A stretch of 64,000 nucleotides of DNA from an uncultured Pseudomonadota bacterium (lineage in GTDB: Bacteria; Pseudomonadota; Gammaproteobacteria; Steroidobacterales; Steroidobacteraceae), in NCBI GenBank assembly GCA_902826635.1, contig CADEFQ010000006.1, positions 16,532-80,531 on the forward strand. The letters run 5' to 3'. Below the pieces are notes generated by a model. It saw nothing but the letters and a program-made list of their open reading frames with translations. It was not told the DNA's origin and did no database searches. Positions 25,153 through 32,636 of the stretch are shown here, in pieces. The position numbers were made by a program, and so were the translations under genes. The number at the start of each line of letters is the position of its first letter. The first letter of the stretch is position 1.

Positions 25153-25165
25153 GTATACTGTATGC
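25153..25165. promoter_or_regulatory. GntR-type operator upstream of the transporter gene
   Basis: GTATACTGTATGC matches the 13-bp palindrome at 24318 in 12 positions. It lies 43 bp before the transporter start and 49 bp from the divergent GntR start, so it could serve both directions. Confidence 0.65.
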
Positions 25166-25208
25166 AAGCCGGCATTCATACACATCGATCGACCGGCGAC
25201 GGGGGTCT

Positions 25209-26741
25209 ATGGGCGCATCTTCGGGACTGGTCGCGGCGCACTGGGCGTATCTCGCCGGCGTCATCGTCATCGTGCTCACGATGATTTCCAGGGCCAATGT
25301 CGTCGTGCCCTCGATCCTCGCCACCTTTGCGGTCGTTCTCGCGTGGACCGGCAGTCCGATCGCGGCGCTCGGGAGCATTTTCAACGCCAGCTTCATTGCG
25401 GCGCGCGAGCTCTTCAACATCTTTCTCGTGATCGCGCTCGTCACGGCGCTGCTGAATTCCCTGAAGGACCTGCGATCCGACGTGCGCATGGTCGAGCCGT
25501 TTCGCGCGGTGATGAAGAACGGGCATATCTCGTTCTTCGTGCTGGGGCTGGTCACCTACGGCGTCTCGCTCTTTTTCTGGCCGACACCGGCCGTGCCGCT
25601 GGTGTCCGCGGTCCTGCTGCCGGCGGCGATCGCGGCGGGTCTGCCGCCGCTGGCGGGCGCCGCCGTCATCGCGATCGCCGGGCAGGGGATGGCGCTGTCG
25701 TCCGACTATATCGTCGGCGTCGCGCCTGGAATCAGCGCCAAGGCCTCGGGCGCGCTTGCGCACGTCGTGGCCGACCGCGCGCTCGCGCTGTCGCTGGTGA
25801 CCGGCGCCGTCGCGCTGTCGCTCGCCTATCTGTCGCTGCGCAAGAGCTTTGTTGCGCCGGATGAGAAGCTGCTGGCGCGGTGGCAGGCGCAGGCGACCAT
25901 CGGCAAGTCGGCCGAATTTGCCGACGCGGGCACGATGCACAAGCCCGAAATCGCGCGTGGCACGAAGCGCGACCACATGCTGCTCACCGAGGGCGACGTC
26001 GAGCGCGAACTGCGCGACCTCGAGCGCTCGCGCGTGAAATGGTCGAAGCTGTTCGCGCTGCTGACGCCACTCGCGTTCCTGATCGTCGTGGGGCTCATGG
26101 TCCTGCCCATGTTCATTGACGGATTGCCGGCCATCAAGGGCGGTGCGGCGGCCTCGCTCGTCGGCGGCATGGCGAGCCTGCTGATGATCTGCGCCACGCT
26201 TGCAATGTACGGGCCACGGAAGATGCTGGACGCGAGTGCCGACCATGTCACCGAAGGTTTCGTGTTCGCATTCCGGGCCATGGGTTCCGTGCTGCCCATC
26301 GCGGGCTTTTTCTTTCTCGGCGCCGGCGAAACTGCCGCCGGCATACTCGGCGTGCCGGTTGCACAGGCACCGAGCCTGCTGTTCGAACTCGTCCACAGCG
26401 CGCAGGCCTGGATTCCGTCGAGCGAGTACGCGGTGGCGTTCGGCGTGCTGATTGTCGGCATGATCACCGGCGTCGATGGATCGGGATTCGCGGGCTTGCC
26501 GCTCACCGGTGCGTTGTCCGGCGCGCTCGCCCCCGTTTCCGGCGCCGATGCGGCGACACTCGCAGCGGTCGGCCAGATGGGATCGGTCTGGACGGGCGGG
26601 GGCACGCTGATTCCGTGGTCGTCGCTGATTGCGATCGCGTGCTTCGCGCGCGTGCCCGTGCAGGACGCGGTGCGGGTGATGCTCGTGCCGGTGGTGGCTG
26701 GCCTCGTCGCTTCGACGATCTTCGCGGTCGTCGTGTTCTGA
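25209..26741 (+). CDS. Multi-pass membrane transporter, substrate unknown
   Basis: 510-residue integral membrane protein with about 11-12 predicted helices and a long charged cytoplasmic loop near residues 225-290 (LTEGDVERELRDLERSRVKW). The proline- and glycine-rich segments FFWPTPAVPLVSAVLLPAA and WTGGGTLIPWSSLIAIAC look like the re-entrant regions of ion-transporter (IT) superfamily carboxylate carriers. I cannot assign a family with confidence. ATG 25209 follows GGGGGT; the open frame extends upstream without hydrophobic sequence. The GntR-type operator upstream and the neighbours suggest it takes up the cluster's substrate across the inner membrane, complementing the TonB receptor. Confidence 0.78.
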   Translation: MGASSGLVAAHWAYLAGVIVIVLTMISRANVVVPSILATFAVVLAWTGSPIAALGSIFNASFIAARELFNIFLVIALVTALLNSLKDLRSDVRMVEPFRAVMKNGHISFFVLGLVTYGVSLFFWPTPAVPLVSAVLLPAAIAAGLPPLAGAAVIAIAGQGMALSSDYIVGVAPGISAKASGALAHVVADRALALSLVTGAVALSLAYLSLRKSFVAPDEKLLARWQAQATIGKSAEFADAGTMHKPEIARGTKRDHMLLTEGDVERELRDLERSRVKWSKLFALLTPLAFLIVVGLMVLPMFIDGLPAIKGGAAASLVGGMASLLMICATLAMYGPRKMLDASADHVTEGFVFAFRAMGSVLPIAGFFFLGAGETAAGILGVPVAQAPSLLFELVHSAQAWIPSSEYAVAFGVLIVGMITGVDGSGFAGLPLTGALSGALAPVSGADAATLAAVGQMGSVWTGGGTLIPWSSLIAIACFARVPVQDAVRVMLVPVVAGLVASTIFAVVVF

Positions 26742-26758
26742 ATGGCGATCACCGGGCG

Positions 26759-28234
26759 ATGACGAGTGGAACCTGGCGCCTTGCGGGCGCGGTGCCGATC
26801 ATGGCGGAGCAGTGCCAGGCGCGTGGCCCGCGGGGCGCTGTCGCAGCCGCGGCTCCCGTCGCCGCGCTGGTCGGTGTCGAAATGCTGCGTGCGGGCGGCA
26901 ACGCGTTCGACGCGGCGCTATCGGCCGCGCTCGCGGAGACCGTGTTGTTGCCGCCCAAGTGCGGCCTCGCGGGCGATTTGATTGCGCTCGCATGGCCGCG
27001 TGATCGCGCCGCGCCCGAAGCGTTGCTCGCGATTGGTGGGGCGCCCGCGGGGCTCGCCGCGCTCGCGGGCCGTGGCGGGATGCAGGCGACCGGCCCGACA
27101 TCCGTCGGTGTGCCGGGCGCGCCCGCAGGGTATCTCGCGCTTGCGCAACGCGGGCGATTGCAGCTCGAGCGAGTGGCGGCTCCGGCGATCGAGATGGCGC
27201 GGGAGGGGTTTTGCTGGTCGCGGATCTGCTCGTCGCTGGCGGAGGAGTCCGCCGGGCTGGTCGCTCGCTACAACGCCGCAGGGACGCGCTACTACCCTTC
27301 GGGGCGCGTGATCGAACCCGGCACGGTGACAATGCTGCCCGGGCTCGCAGCTGCGCTCGAGCGCTTCGTTGCCGATCGCGAGGCTTTTCTCGCGGGCGAA
27401 GTGGGTGACGCGATTCTCGACTGCGTTCGCGGGCACGGCGGTCTCCTGACGCGCGCGGATTTCGAGACCGCCGCGCGGGCAGAATGGGTGGGCACCGCGA
27501 GCGGGCCGCTCGGCGCGCGGACGCTTTTTGCCACGCCCGCGCCGACGCACGGTCCGGTGCTGCTGCGTGCGCTCGAACGCCTGGGCGAGAGTTCACGCGT
27601 GCCCGTGGCGGCGGTGTTCAGTGACGTGATGGCGGCGCTCGACTGGCAGGGCCGCGCGCTCGCGGACCCGGAAGGGACATCGATGGTGTCGGCCGTGGAC
27701 GGCGACGGCACGTTGGTGACGATCGTGCACTCGAATTCCTTCCCGCGTTTCGGCAGTGGGCTGATCGTCGAAAAATACAACCTGATCCTTGCAAACCGCG
27801 CAGGCCGGGGTTTCAGCAGCACGCCCGGCCATCCGAACTTTCCGGTGGCCGGCCGTCGGCCCGCGACGACCCTGCACGCCTGGGCCGTTGCCGGGCCCGG
27901 GTCGCTGCGGCTACAGGGCGCAACGCCCGGCGGCGCAAATCAAATGCCCTGGAACGCGCAGACACTCGCGCGCCTGCTCGGCGGCGAGTCCGATATCGGT
28001 CGCCTGGTGGCGGCCCCACGATGGGACTGGGCCGAAGCGACCGGTGCGATCACGATCGAGTCCGGATTCGAAGCCGCGGAGATCGGCTTGCTGCGTGCCG
28101 CCGCGAAACCGGTGCACGAGGTGGGGCGCTGGGGCCTGCACTCGGCGATGCAGATCATCGTGGCCGATGTGCAGAGGGGTATTGTTTCCGCGGCCGCCGA
28201 TCCCCGCACGGTGGGGGCCGCGCTGGCCTACTGA
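26759..28234 (+). CDS. Gamma-glutamyltransferase-like (Ntn hydrolase) protein
   Basis: 491-residue protein of the gamma-glutamyltranspeptidase family. The N-terminal half shows the GGT pattern (AAAAPVAALVGVEMLRAGGNAFDAA, then GVPGAPAGYLALAQRG). The likely autocleavage/nucleophile Thr307 lies in PEGTSMVSAVDGDG, where classical enzymes have TTH; Thr is retained but the following two residues differ. The predicted small subunit of about 185 residues is normal size, and a GGxxMPWNAQ-like segment follows. No signal peptide is seen, unlike periplasmic GGTs. Starts 17 bp after the transporter, so it is probably co-transcribed. It may hydrolyse an amide or gamma-glutamyl conjugate that the transporter brings in. 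Confidence 0.82.
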   Translation: MTSGTWRLAGAVPIMAEQCQARGPRGAVAAAAPVAALVGVEMLRAGGNAFDAALSAALAETVLLPPKCGLAGDLIALAWPRDRAAPEALLAIGGAPAGLAALAGRGGMQATGPTSVGVPGAPAGYLALAQRGRLQLERVAAPAIEMAREGFCWSRICSSLAEESAGLVARYNAAGTRYYPSGRVIEPGTVTMLPGLAAALERFVADREAFLAGEVGDAILDCVRGHGGLLTRADFETAARAEWVGTASGPLGARTLFATPAPTHGPVLLRALERLGESSRVPVAAVFSDVMAALDWQGRALADPEGTSMVSAVDGDGTLVTIVHSNSFPRFGSGLIVEKYNLILANRAGRGFSSTPGHPNFPVAGRRPATTLHAWAVAGPGSLRLQGATPGGANQMPWNAQTLARLLGGESDIGRLVAAPRWDWAEATGAITIESGFEAAEIGLLRAAAKPVHEVGRWGLHSAMQIIVADVQRGIVSAAADPRTVGAALAY

Positions 28235-28243
28235 CATCGCGCG

Positions 28244-29068
28244 TCAGAGCGTGCCCACCGTGCAGTGGGACGTGAGTGCCCGAAGCGTTGCGATCAGGCT
28301 TTTCGGTGTCAGGCTGCCGGTCCGCGGGTTGTCGGGCAACGGATGGGTCGCGAGCTGAATCTCGAAATCGGCCGCCGCGGACTTCACGCGCACTTGCTGC
28401 ATATTGTGGCGCGCGTGCGGGTCGGCCCAGATCTCGACCTGCGTGCGCTCCGCGCCGATGCCCGCGAGGCTCAGGGTCGCCGCGACATTGGCGTTCGCGG
28501 GAAAGGCTGCCGCGGCCTCGCGCGCGCTGCCCGAGAAAACCCGGGTGGCGCCCGTGAGGCCTTCGACTGAAATGCCGCGGTCGGAGAGCCAGGGCGCACC
28601 GGCGAGGCTCTTCGGAGGCTTGCGCGTGACGAGCGTGACCGAATGGATCTCGCCTTCCGCCGCCGCCTTGATCGCATCGAGCCCGAGTATGCCGCCCGAC
28701 GGCACGATGATGCGCGAGCCGGTGATCTTCGCGCGCTCGATCAGGTCGGCGCGCGCCAGCAGCGCGCCGGAACTCATCGTCACGAAGACACGGCCCGCCT
28801 CGATCGCCGGCCGCGCGATCTCGTCGTACACCGCGGCCGGCGCGCACTCGACGACCACATCCGAAACTTCAGCGAGTTTTGCGAGTGAGGTGATGGCGGG
28901 TTGCAACGCAAACTTCGCGATGCGTTGGCGTCCCCGTGCGAGGTCCCTCGCCGACACCGCGCAGAGCTCGAGGCCCGGGATGCCCGCGTCGAGTGCTTCG
29001 GCGACCGCCATGCCGATCGCGCCCAATCCGCCGATGCCGACGCGGAGTACCTTGGAGTCGCCCATCAT
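28244..29068 (-). CDS. Aspartate dehydrogenase-like oxidoreductase (NadX family)
   Basis: 274-residue NAD(P)-dependent enzyme of the L-aspartate dehydrogenase family. It has Rossmann start VGIGGLGAIGMAVAEAL, VVECAPAAVYDEI, VTMSSGALL, IIVPSGGILGLDAI, and the C-terminal substrate domain with NANVAATLSLAGIG. The family's DP...N-x-H active-site pattern reads DPHARHNMQQ, so the usual catalytic His position appears to be Gln; I hold this loosely without an alignment. Start 29068 is the first of two adjacent ATGs. It converges with the GGT-like gene (9 bp). Such genes also occur in catabolic clusters, where their substrate need not be aspartate. Confidence 0.85.
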   Translation of the reverse strand: MMGDSKVLRVGIGGLGAIGMAVAEALDAGIPGLELCAVSARDLARGRQRIAKFALQPAITSLAKLAEVSDVVVECAPAAVYDEIARPAIEAGRVFVTMSSGALLARADLIERAKITGSRIIVPSGGILGLDAIKAAAEGEIHSVTLVTRKPPKSLAGAPWLSDRGISVEGLTGATRVFSGSAREAAAAFPANANVAATLSLAGIGAERTQVEIWADPHARHNMQQVRVKSAAADFEIQLATHPLPDNPRTGSLTPKSLIATLRALTSHCTVGTL

Positions 29069-29105
29069 GTTCGGGATGCTATCGCATCGCGTCCGATCTC
29101 TGCGC

Positions 29106-29507
29106 CTAATGCGGCGGGTAGCGATCGAACGTGGGCAGGTCCTGCACGTGGGCCATCCAGCCGATCCGTTCAGCGACCTGGATGTGCGCGCGCGCCGGCA
29201 CCAGATCCGGGTCGTCATAGGTGGCGCTCTGGATGTCGACGATGCCGGGGAGCATCCGGGCATTGGTGTAAAACAGGCCGGTCCCGCAGTCCGCGCAGAA
29301 GTGCCGCCGTCCGGATTCCGACGACGGGTAGATTTTCGGCGTGCCCCGGGTGACCTTCACGGCACTGTCCTTGTACAGGGTCCAGCCGACCATCGGGGCT
29401 CCGGCATGACGTCGGCAGTCCTTGCAATGGCACAACGCGTGGGTGATCGCTTCGCCTTCGGCCACGTAGCGAACGGCACCACAATGACAACCGCCGGTAA
29501 TTTCCAT
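29106..29507 (-). CDS. GFA/CENP-V domain zinc protein
   Basis: 133-residue protein of the GFA (glutathione-dependent formaldehyde-activating/DUF636) family. It shows the zinc-binding cysteine sets: GGCHCGAVRY, CHCKDCRRHAG and HFCADCGTGLFY. Start 29507 is preceded by GAGGAG at good spacing. Members bind Zn and sometimes glutathione adducts; few have a proven reaction. It lies with a GST gene 28 bp upstream, so the pair may handle a reactive aldehyde or electrophile released by the neighbouring pathway. Confidence 0.88.
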   Translation of the reverse strand: MEITGGCHCGAVRYVAEGEAITHALCHCKDCRRHAGAPMVGWTLYKDSAVKVTRGTPKIYPSSESGRRHFCADCGTGLFYTNARMLPGIVDIQSATYDDPDLVPARAHIQVAERIGWMAHVQDLPTFDRYPPH

Positions 29508-29535
29508 GGCAACTCCTCGGTGACCTCGCGGATAT

Positions 29536-30192
29536 CTATCGGCCGGTCGGTGACTGACCGGTGAAAACCGCCCATTGATCTGCGAAAGCTCGCTGGTAGG
29601 CGGGGCGCGCTTCACCACGGGCCACATAGGCAGCGAGGTTCGGGTATTCCTCGAGTAGTCCCGATCCGGTCAACCTGCGCAGCACCGTCACCATCAGCAG
29701 GTCACCGGCGCTGAACGCAGCGTCGAGCCAGGCGGCATCTCCGAGCCGGTTGGAAAGTTCGCCCAGCCGCACGCGGACGCGGTCCTCGAGGATCGGCAGG
29801 CGCTCCGCATGCCAGGCCTTGTCGCGCTCGAGGACCATCGCCATCGAGCGATCAACGATCGGCGGCTCGACGGTGCTGAGCGCGGCGAACATCCATGTGA
29901 TCGCGCGCGCCCGGGCATTCGCATCGTCCGGGAGCAGCCCCGCATGGCGCTCCGCGATGTGGAACACGATTGCGCCCGACTCGAAGAGGGCGAGATCGCC
30001 CGCTTCATAGGTCGGAATCTGCCCGAATGGATGCAGCCTGCGATGCGCGGGTTCTTTCATTTCGCTGAACGAAAGCAGGCGAACGTCGTAAGGCCGGCCC
30101 ACTTCTTCAAGCGCCCAGCGAACGCGCATGTCGCGAGCCAACCCCCTGCCGCGATCGGGCGATCGTGCAAACGCGGTGATCGTGGGAGTCAT
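29536..30192 (-). CDS. Glutathione S-transferase family protein
   Basis: 218-residue GST. The N-terminal thioredoxin-like domain has RVRWALEEVGRPYDVRLLSF, HPFGQIPTYEAGDLALFESGAIV (cis-Pro loop and the Glu-Ser glutathione-binding pair). The C-terminal helical domain includes FSAGDLLMVTVLRRL. Start 30192 trims a basic 12-residue leader that lacks homology. Transcribed ahead of the GFA gene with a 28-bp gap. Probably detoxifies electrophiles; the class is not determined. Confidence 0.9.
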   Translation of the reverse strand: MTPTITAFARSPDRGRGLARDMRVRWALEEVGRPYDVRLLSFSEMKEPAHRRLHPFGQIPTYEAGDLALFESGAIVFHIAERHAGLLPDDANARARAITWMFAALSTVEPPIVDRSMAMVLERDKAWHAERLPILEDRVRVRLGELSNRLGDAAWLDAAFSAGDLLMVTVLRRLTGSGLLEEYPNLAAYVARGEARPAYQRAFADQWAVFTGQSPTGR

Positions 30193-30491
30193 GGGAATGC
30201 GCCTGGATCGGGGCCGAATCGCCCGCATTGTAATCGTGCCCGGCCCGAAGGGCTCGCGTGACGGCGTAGATGACCGGGCGAATCTGCTCGATCAGCTTGC
30301 GGTGGAACAGTACCGATTGCAGCGAGATGTGTGATTTCATGAGGAAACGGAACGGTGCAAACCATTTTTGTCCCCCTCGGGTCCCCTCGGCAACCAGTAG
30401 ACTCCCCGGCACACGCAGGAAAACGGCAGAAACGATACGAGTGGAAAGCGTTACGAGAAAAGGAATTTCCGTCGACACACGCAGCGATTTG
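30193..30491. other. Non-coding gap between GST and dusA
   Basis: About 300 bp between divergent genes. A minus-strand open frame runs through it but has no recognisable motif or ribosome-binding site and overlaps the GST start, so I do not call it. Two copies of CCCCTCGG stand close together near 30375. No convincing operator or hairpin was found. Confidence 0.5.
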
Positions 30492-31529
30492 ATGGATCGC
30501 CGGGTCTCCGTCGCGCCGATGATGGACTGGACCGATCGTCACTGCCGTTACTTCCTGCGCGCCTATTCGCCGCGTGTGCTCCTGTACACCGAGATGATCA
30601 CGACGGCCGCGATCCTGCGTGGCGACCGGCAGCGCTTGCTTGGTTTCGATCCCGAGGAGCATCCGGTCGCGCTGCAACTTGGCGGGAGCGACCCCGCGCA
30701 GCTCGCCGCGGCAGCGCGCATCGGCGCAGAAGCGGGCTACGACGAGGTGAACCTCAACTGCGGCTGTCCGAGCGATCGCGTGAGTGCGGGTTCGTTCGGC
30801 GCCTGCCTGATGTCACAGCCGCGGCTCGTCGCGGACTGCGTTGCGGCGATGCGCGATGCGGTGCGGATTCCGGTGACGGTCAAGTTGCGCATCGGCGTGG
30901 TGGAAGCCGGCCGGCGCGGCGCGGTCGCGGCCGCCACGGCCGAGTACACGGAGGAGGATTTCGGGCACCTGCTCGGGTTTGCGCGCGGCGTGGCCACCGC
31001 GGGAGCCGATGCGCTGATCGTGCACGCGCGCAAGGCCGTGCTGGGTGGCCTGTCGCCGAAGGACAACCGCGAAGTGCCACCGTTGCGCTTCGATATCGTG
31101 CGACGTCTGCGCGCAGCGCTCCCGTCGGTGCCGCTTGTACTGAATGGCGGACTGCGCGCCGCCGCCGCGGGCGCGAGTGAGCTTGCCTGGTGCGACGGCC
31201 TGATGCTCGGCCGCGAGGCTTATCACCGACCGCAGGTGCTGGCCGAGCTGCACGCGCTCGCGTGGCCGGGCGATGCGTGGGCTCCGCCCACCCGGGCCGA
31301 GATGGCCGAGCGCATGTCGACCTATGCAGCGCGTCAGCTCGCGGGCGGCGGGCGTTTGAGCGCGATCGCGCGGCACGCGCTGGGCCTCTATGCGCACGAA
31401 CCCGGTGCGCGCGAATTCCGCCGTTACCTGAGCGAAGGCGCGCGCGCGGCCGATGCGGCGGCGTCGCTGTTCGTGACTGCGGCCCAAAGGGCAGAAAACG
31501 CTTGCTATAATCTCGCGATGCCCCGATAA
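30492..31529 (+). CDS. dusA: tRNA-dihydrouridine synthase A
   Basis: FMN enzyme reducing uridines in the tRNA D-loop (positions 20/20a). The 345-residue protein opens with SVAPMMDWTDRHCRYFLRAY and LYTEMIT, as in DusA. It has the catalytic Cys motif VNLNCGCPSDRV, the FMN-binding VKLRIG and HARKA segments, and the long C-terminal helical tRNA-binding domain. ATG 30492 fits DusA N-termini; in-frame starts further upstream give a low-complexity leader. It is followed 11 bp later by the cyclase-FHA gene. Confidence 0.94.
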   Translation: MDRRVSVAPMMDWTDRHCRYFLRAYSPRVLLYTEMITTAAILRGDRQRLLGFDPEEHPVALQLGGSDPAQLAAAARIGAEAGYDEVNLNCGCPSDRVSAGSFGACLMSQPRLVADCVAAMRDAVRIPVTVKLRIGVVEAGRRGAVAAATAEYTEEDFGHLLGFARGVATAGADALIVHARKAVLGGLSPKDNREVPPLRFDIVRRLRAALPSVPLVLNGGLRAAAAGASELAWCDGLMLGREAYHRPQVLAELHALAWPGDAWAPPTRAEMAERMSTYAARQLAGGGRLSAIARHALGLYAHEPGAREFRRYLSEGARAADAAASLFVTAAQRAENACYNLAMPR

Positions 31530-31540
31530 CAAAGACGGTC

Positions 31541-32446
31541 ATGGGCAAAGACATCGAGCTCGCCATCCTGTTTGCCGACGTCGTCGGCTCGACGCGCCTG
31601 TTCGAGGAGCTCGGGGATGTGCGCGCGCGGGACACGATCGCGACCTGCATCGACGTCATGCGCACGGCGACCGAGCGCCACAACGGCACCGTGATCAAGA
31701 CGATGGGCGACGAGGTCATGTCGACCTTCCCCTCGGCCGATGAGGCACTCAACGCCGCGGCCCAGATGCAGCAGCAGATCTCGGTGCACGCGCACCTCAA
31801 GAACGACGGCCACCCGGTGGCGATCCGGATCGGCTGTCATTTCGGTCCCGTGGTGCTCGAGAACCGCGATGTGTTCGGCGCCACGGTCCATACCGCGAAC
31901 CGCATGACGAGCCAGGCGAAGGCCGGCCAGATCGTCACGACCGCAACCACCGTCGAGCAGCTCGCGCCCGAGTGGCGGGCATCCGTGCGCCAGATCGACG
32001 TTGCGACCCTCAAGGGGCAGGGCAACGAAGTCACGCTGTTCGAAGTGCTGTGGCAGACCGAAGACGTCACGAGCATGGTCCCGGCGATCGCGCTTGCGGG
32101 GCGGGAATCGCGTCGCGCCGTGCGCCTGCGCTTGCGCACGCCCGATCAGGAATTCGTGCTCGATGAACGCCGGCCGCACGCTTCGCTCGGGCGGGCCGAG
32201 GACAACGATCTCGTGGTCAAGGGCAACCTCATTTCCCGCCTGCATGCGCGCATCGAGGTCAACCGCGGCAAGTTCGTGCTGATCGACCAGAGCACGAACG
32301 GCACTTTCGTCCAGAGCACGGGCGGCGAAGAATCTTTCGTCCGCCGCGACAGCATGCAGATCAAGGGCGAGGGGATGATCGGCCTCGGCAGGACGCCGGA
32401 GCACGGGGCGCCGGGGACGATACGGTTCGCGTGTGAGGAAGTTTAA
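31541..32446 (+). CDS. Class III nucleotide cyclase with FHA domain
   Basis: 301-residue soluble protein: class III adenylate/guanylate cyclase catalytic domain (about 1-175), then an FHA phosphothreonine-binding domain (about 195-300). Metal-binding aspartates are Asp13 (LFADVVGST) and Asp57 (KTMGDEVM). The transition-state Arg121 is kept in VHTANRM, but the Asn of the usual VNxAAR is His117. The FHA landmarks LGR, SRLHARIE and NGTF are intact. The FHA half suggests that a Ser/Thr kinase signal controls it. It sits 11 bp after dusA. Substrate (ATP or GTP) is not settled. Confidence 0.9.
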   Translation: MGKDIELAILFADVVGSTRLFEELGDVRARDTIATCIDVMRTATERHNGTVIKTMGDEVMSTFPSADEALNAAAQMQQQISVHAHLKNDGHPVAIRIGCHFGPVVLENRDVFGATVHTANRMTSQAKAGQIVTTATTVEQLAPEWRASVRQIDVATLKGQGNEVTLFEVLWQTEDVTSMVPAIALAGRESRRAVRLRLRTPDQEFVLDERRPHASLGRAEDNDLVVKGNLISRLHARIEVNRGKFVLIDQSTNGTFVQSTGGEESFVRRDSMQIKGEGMIGLGRTPEHGAPGTIRFACEEV

Positions 32447-32455
32447 AGAGATTGG

Positions 32456-32636
32456 GGCTCAGAGCTGAGAGCTGAGAGCTGAGAGCCAGAGATGGAGCGC
32501 GCTGCCGCGCGCTGTGCCGCCCCACCGCTTCGCCTCGATGACGCTAGCCACCCACGAACGAGCGGTCTGGCTCTCAGCTCTAAGCTCTAAGCTCTAAGCT
32601 CTAAGCTCTAAGCTCTAAGCTCTAAGCTCTAAGCCC
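32456..32636. repeat. Heptanucleotide repeat with long inverted arms
   Basis: The left part has three AGCTGAG units (32463-32483). The right part has seven exact TAAGCTC units (32581-32629) plus a TAAGCCC (32630-32636). Segments 32469-32489 and 32567-32587 are inverted copies, 20 of 21 matching, 77 bp apart. It lies between convergent genes, and the pckG stop codon is inside the last units. Confidence 0.9.

Noticed and set aside
30107..30478. Small minus-strand gene upstream of the GST gene
   Set aside because: No ribosome-binding site, recognisable motif or plausible composition, and it overlaps the GST 5' end.
32456..32636. CRISPR array
   Set aside because: Repeat units are 7 bp with no spacers and no cas genes are nearby.
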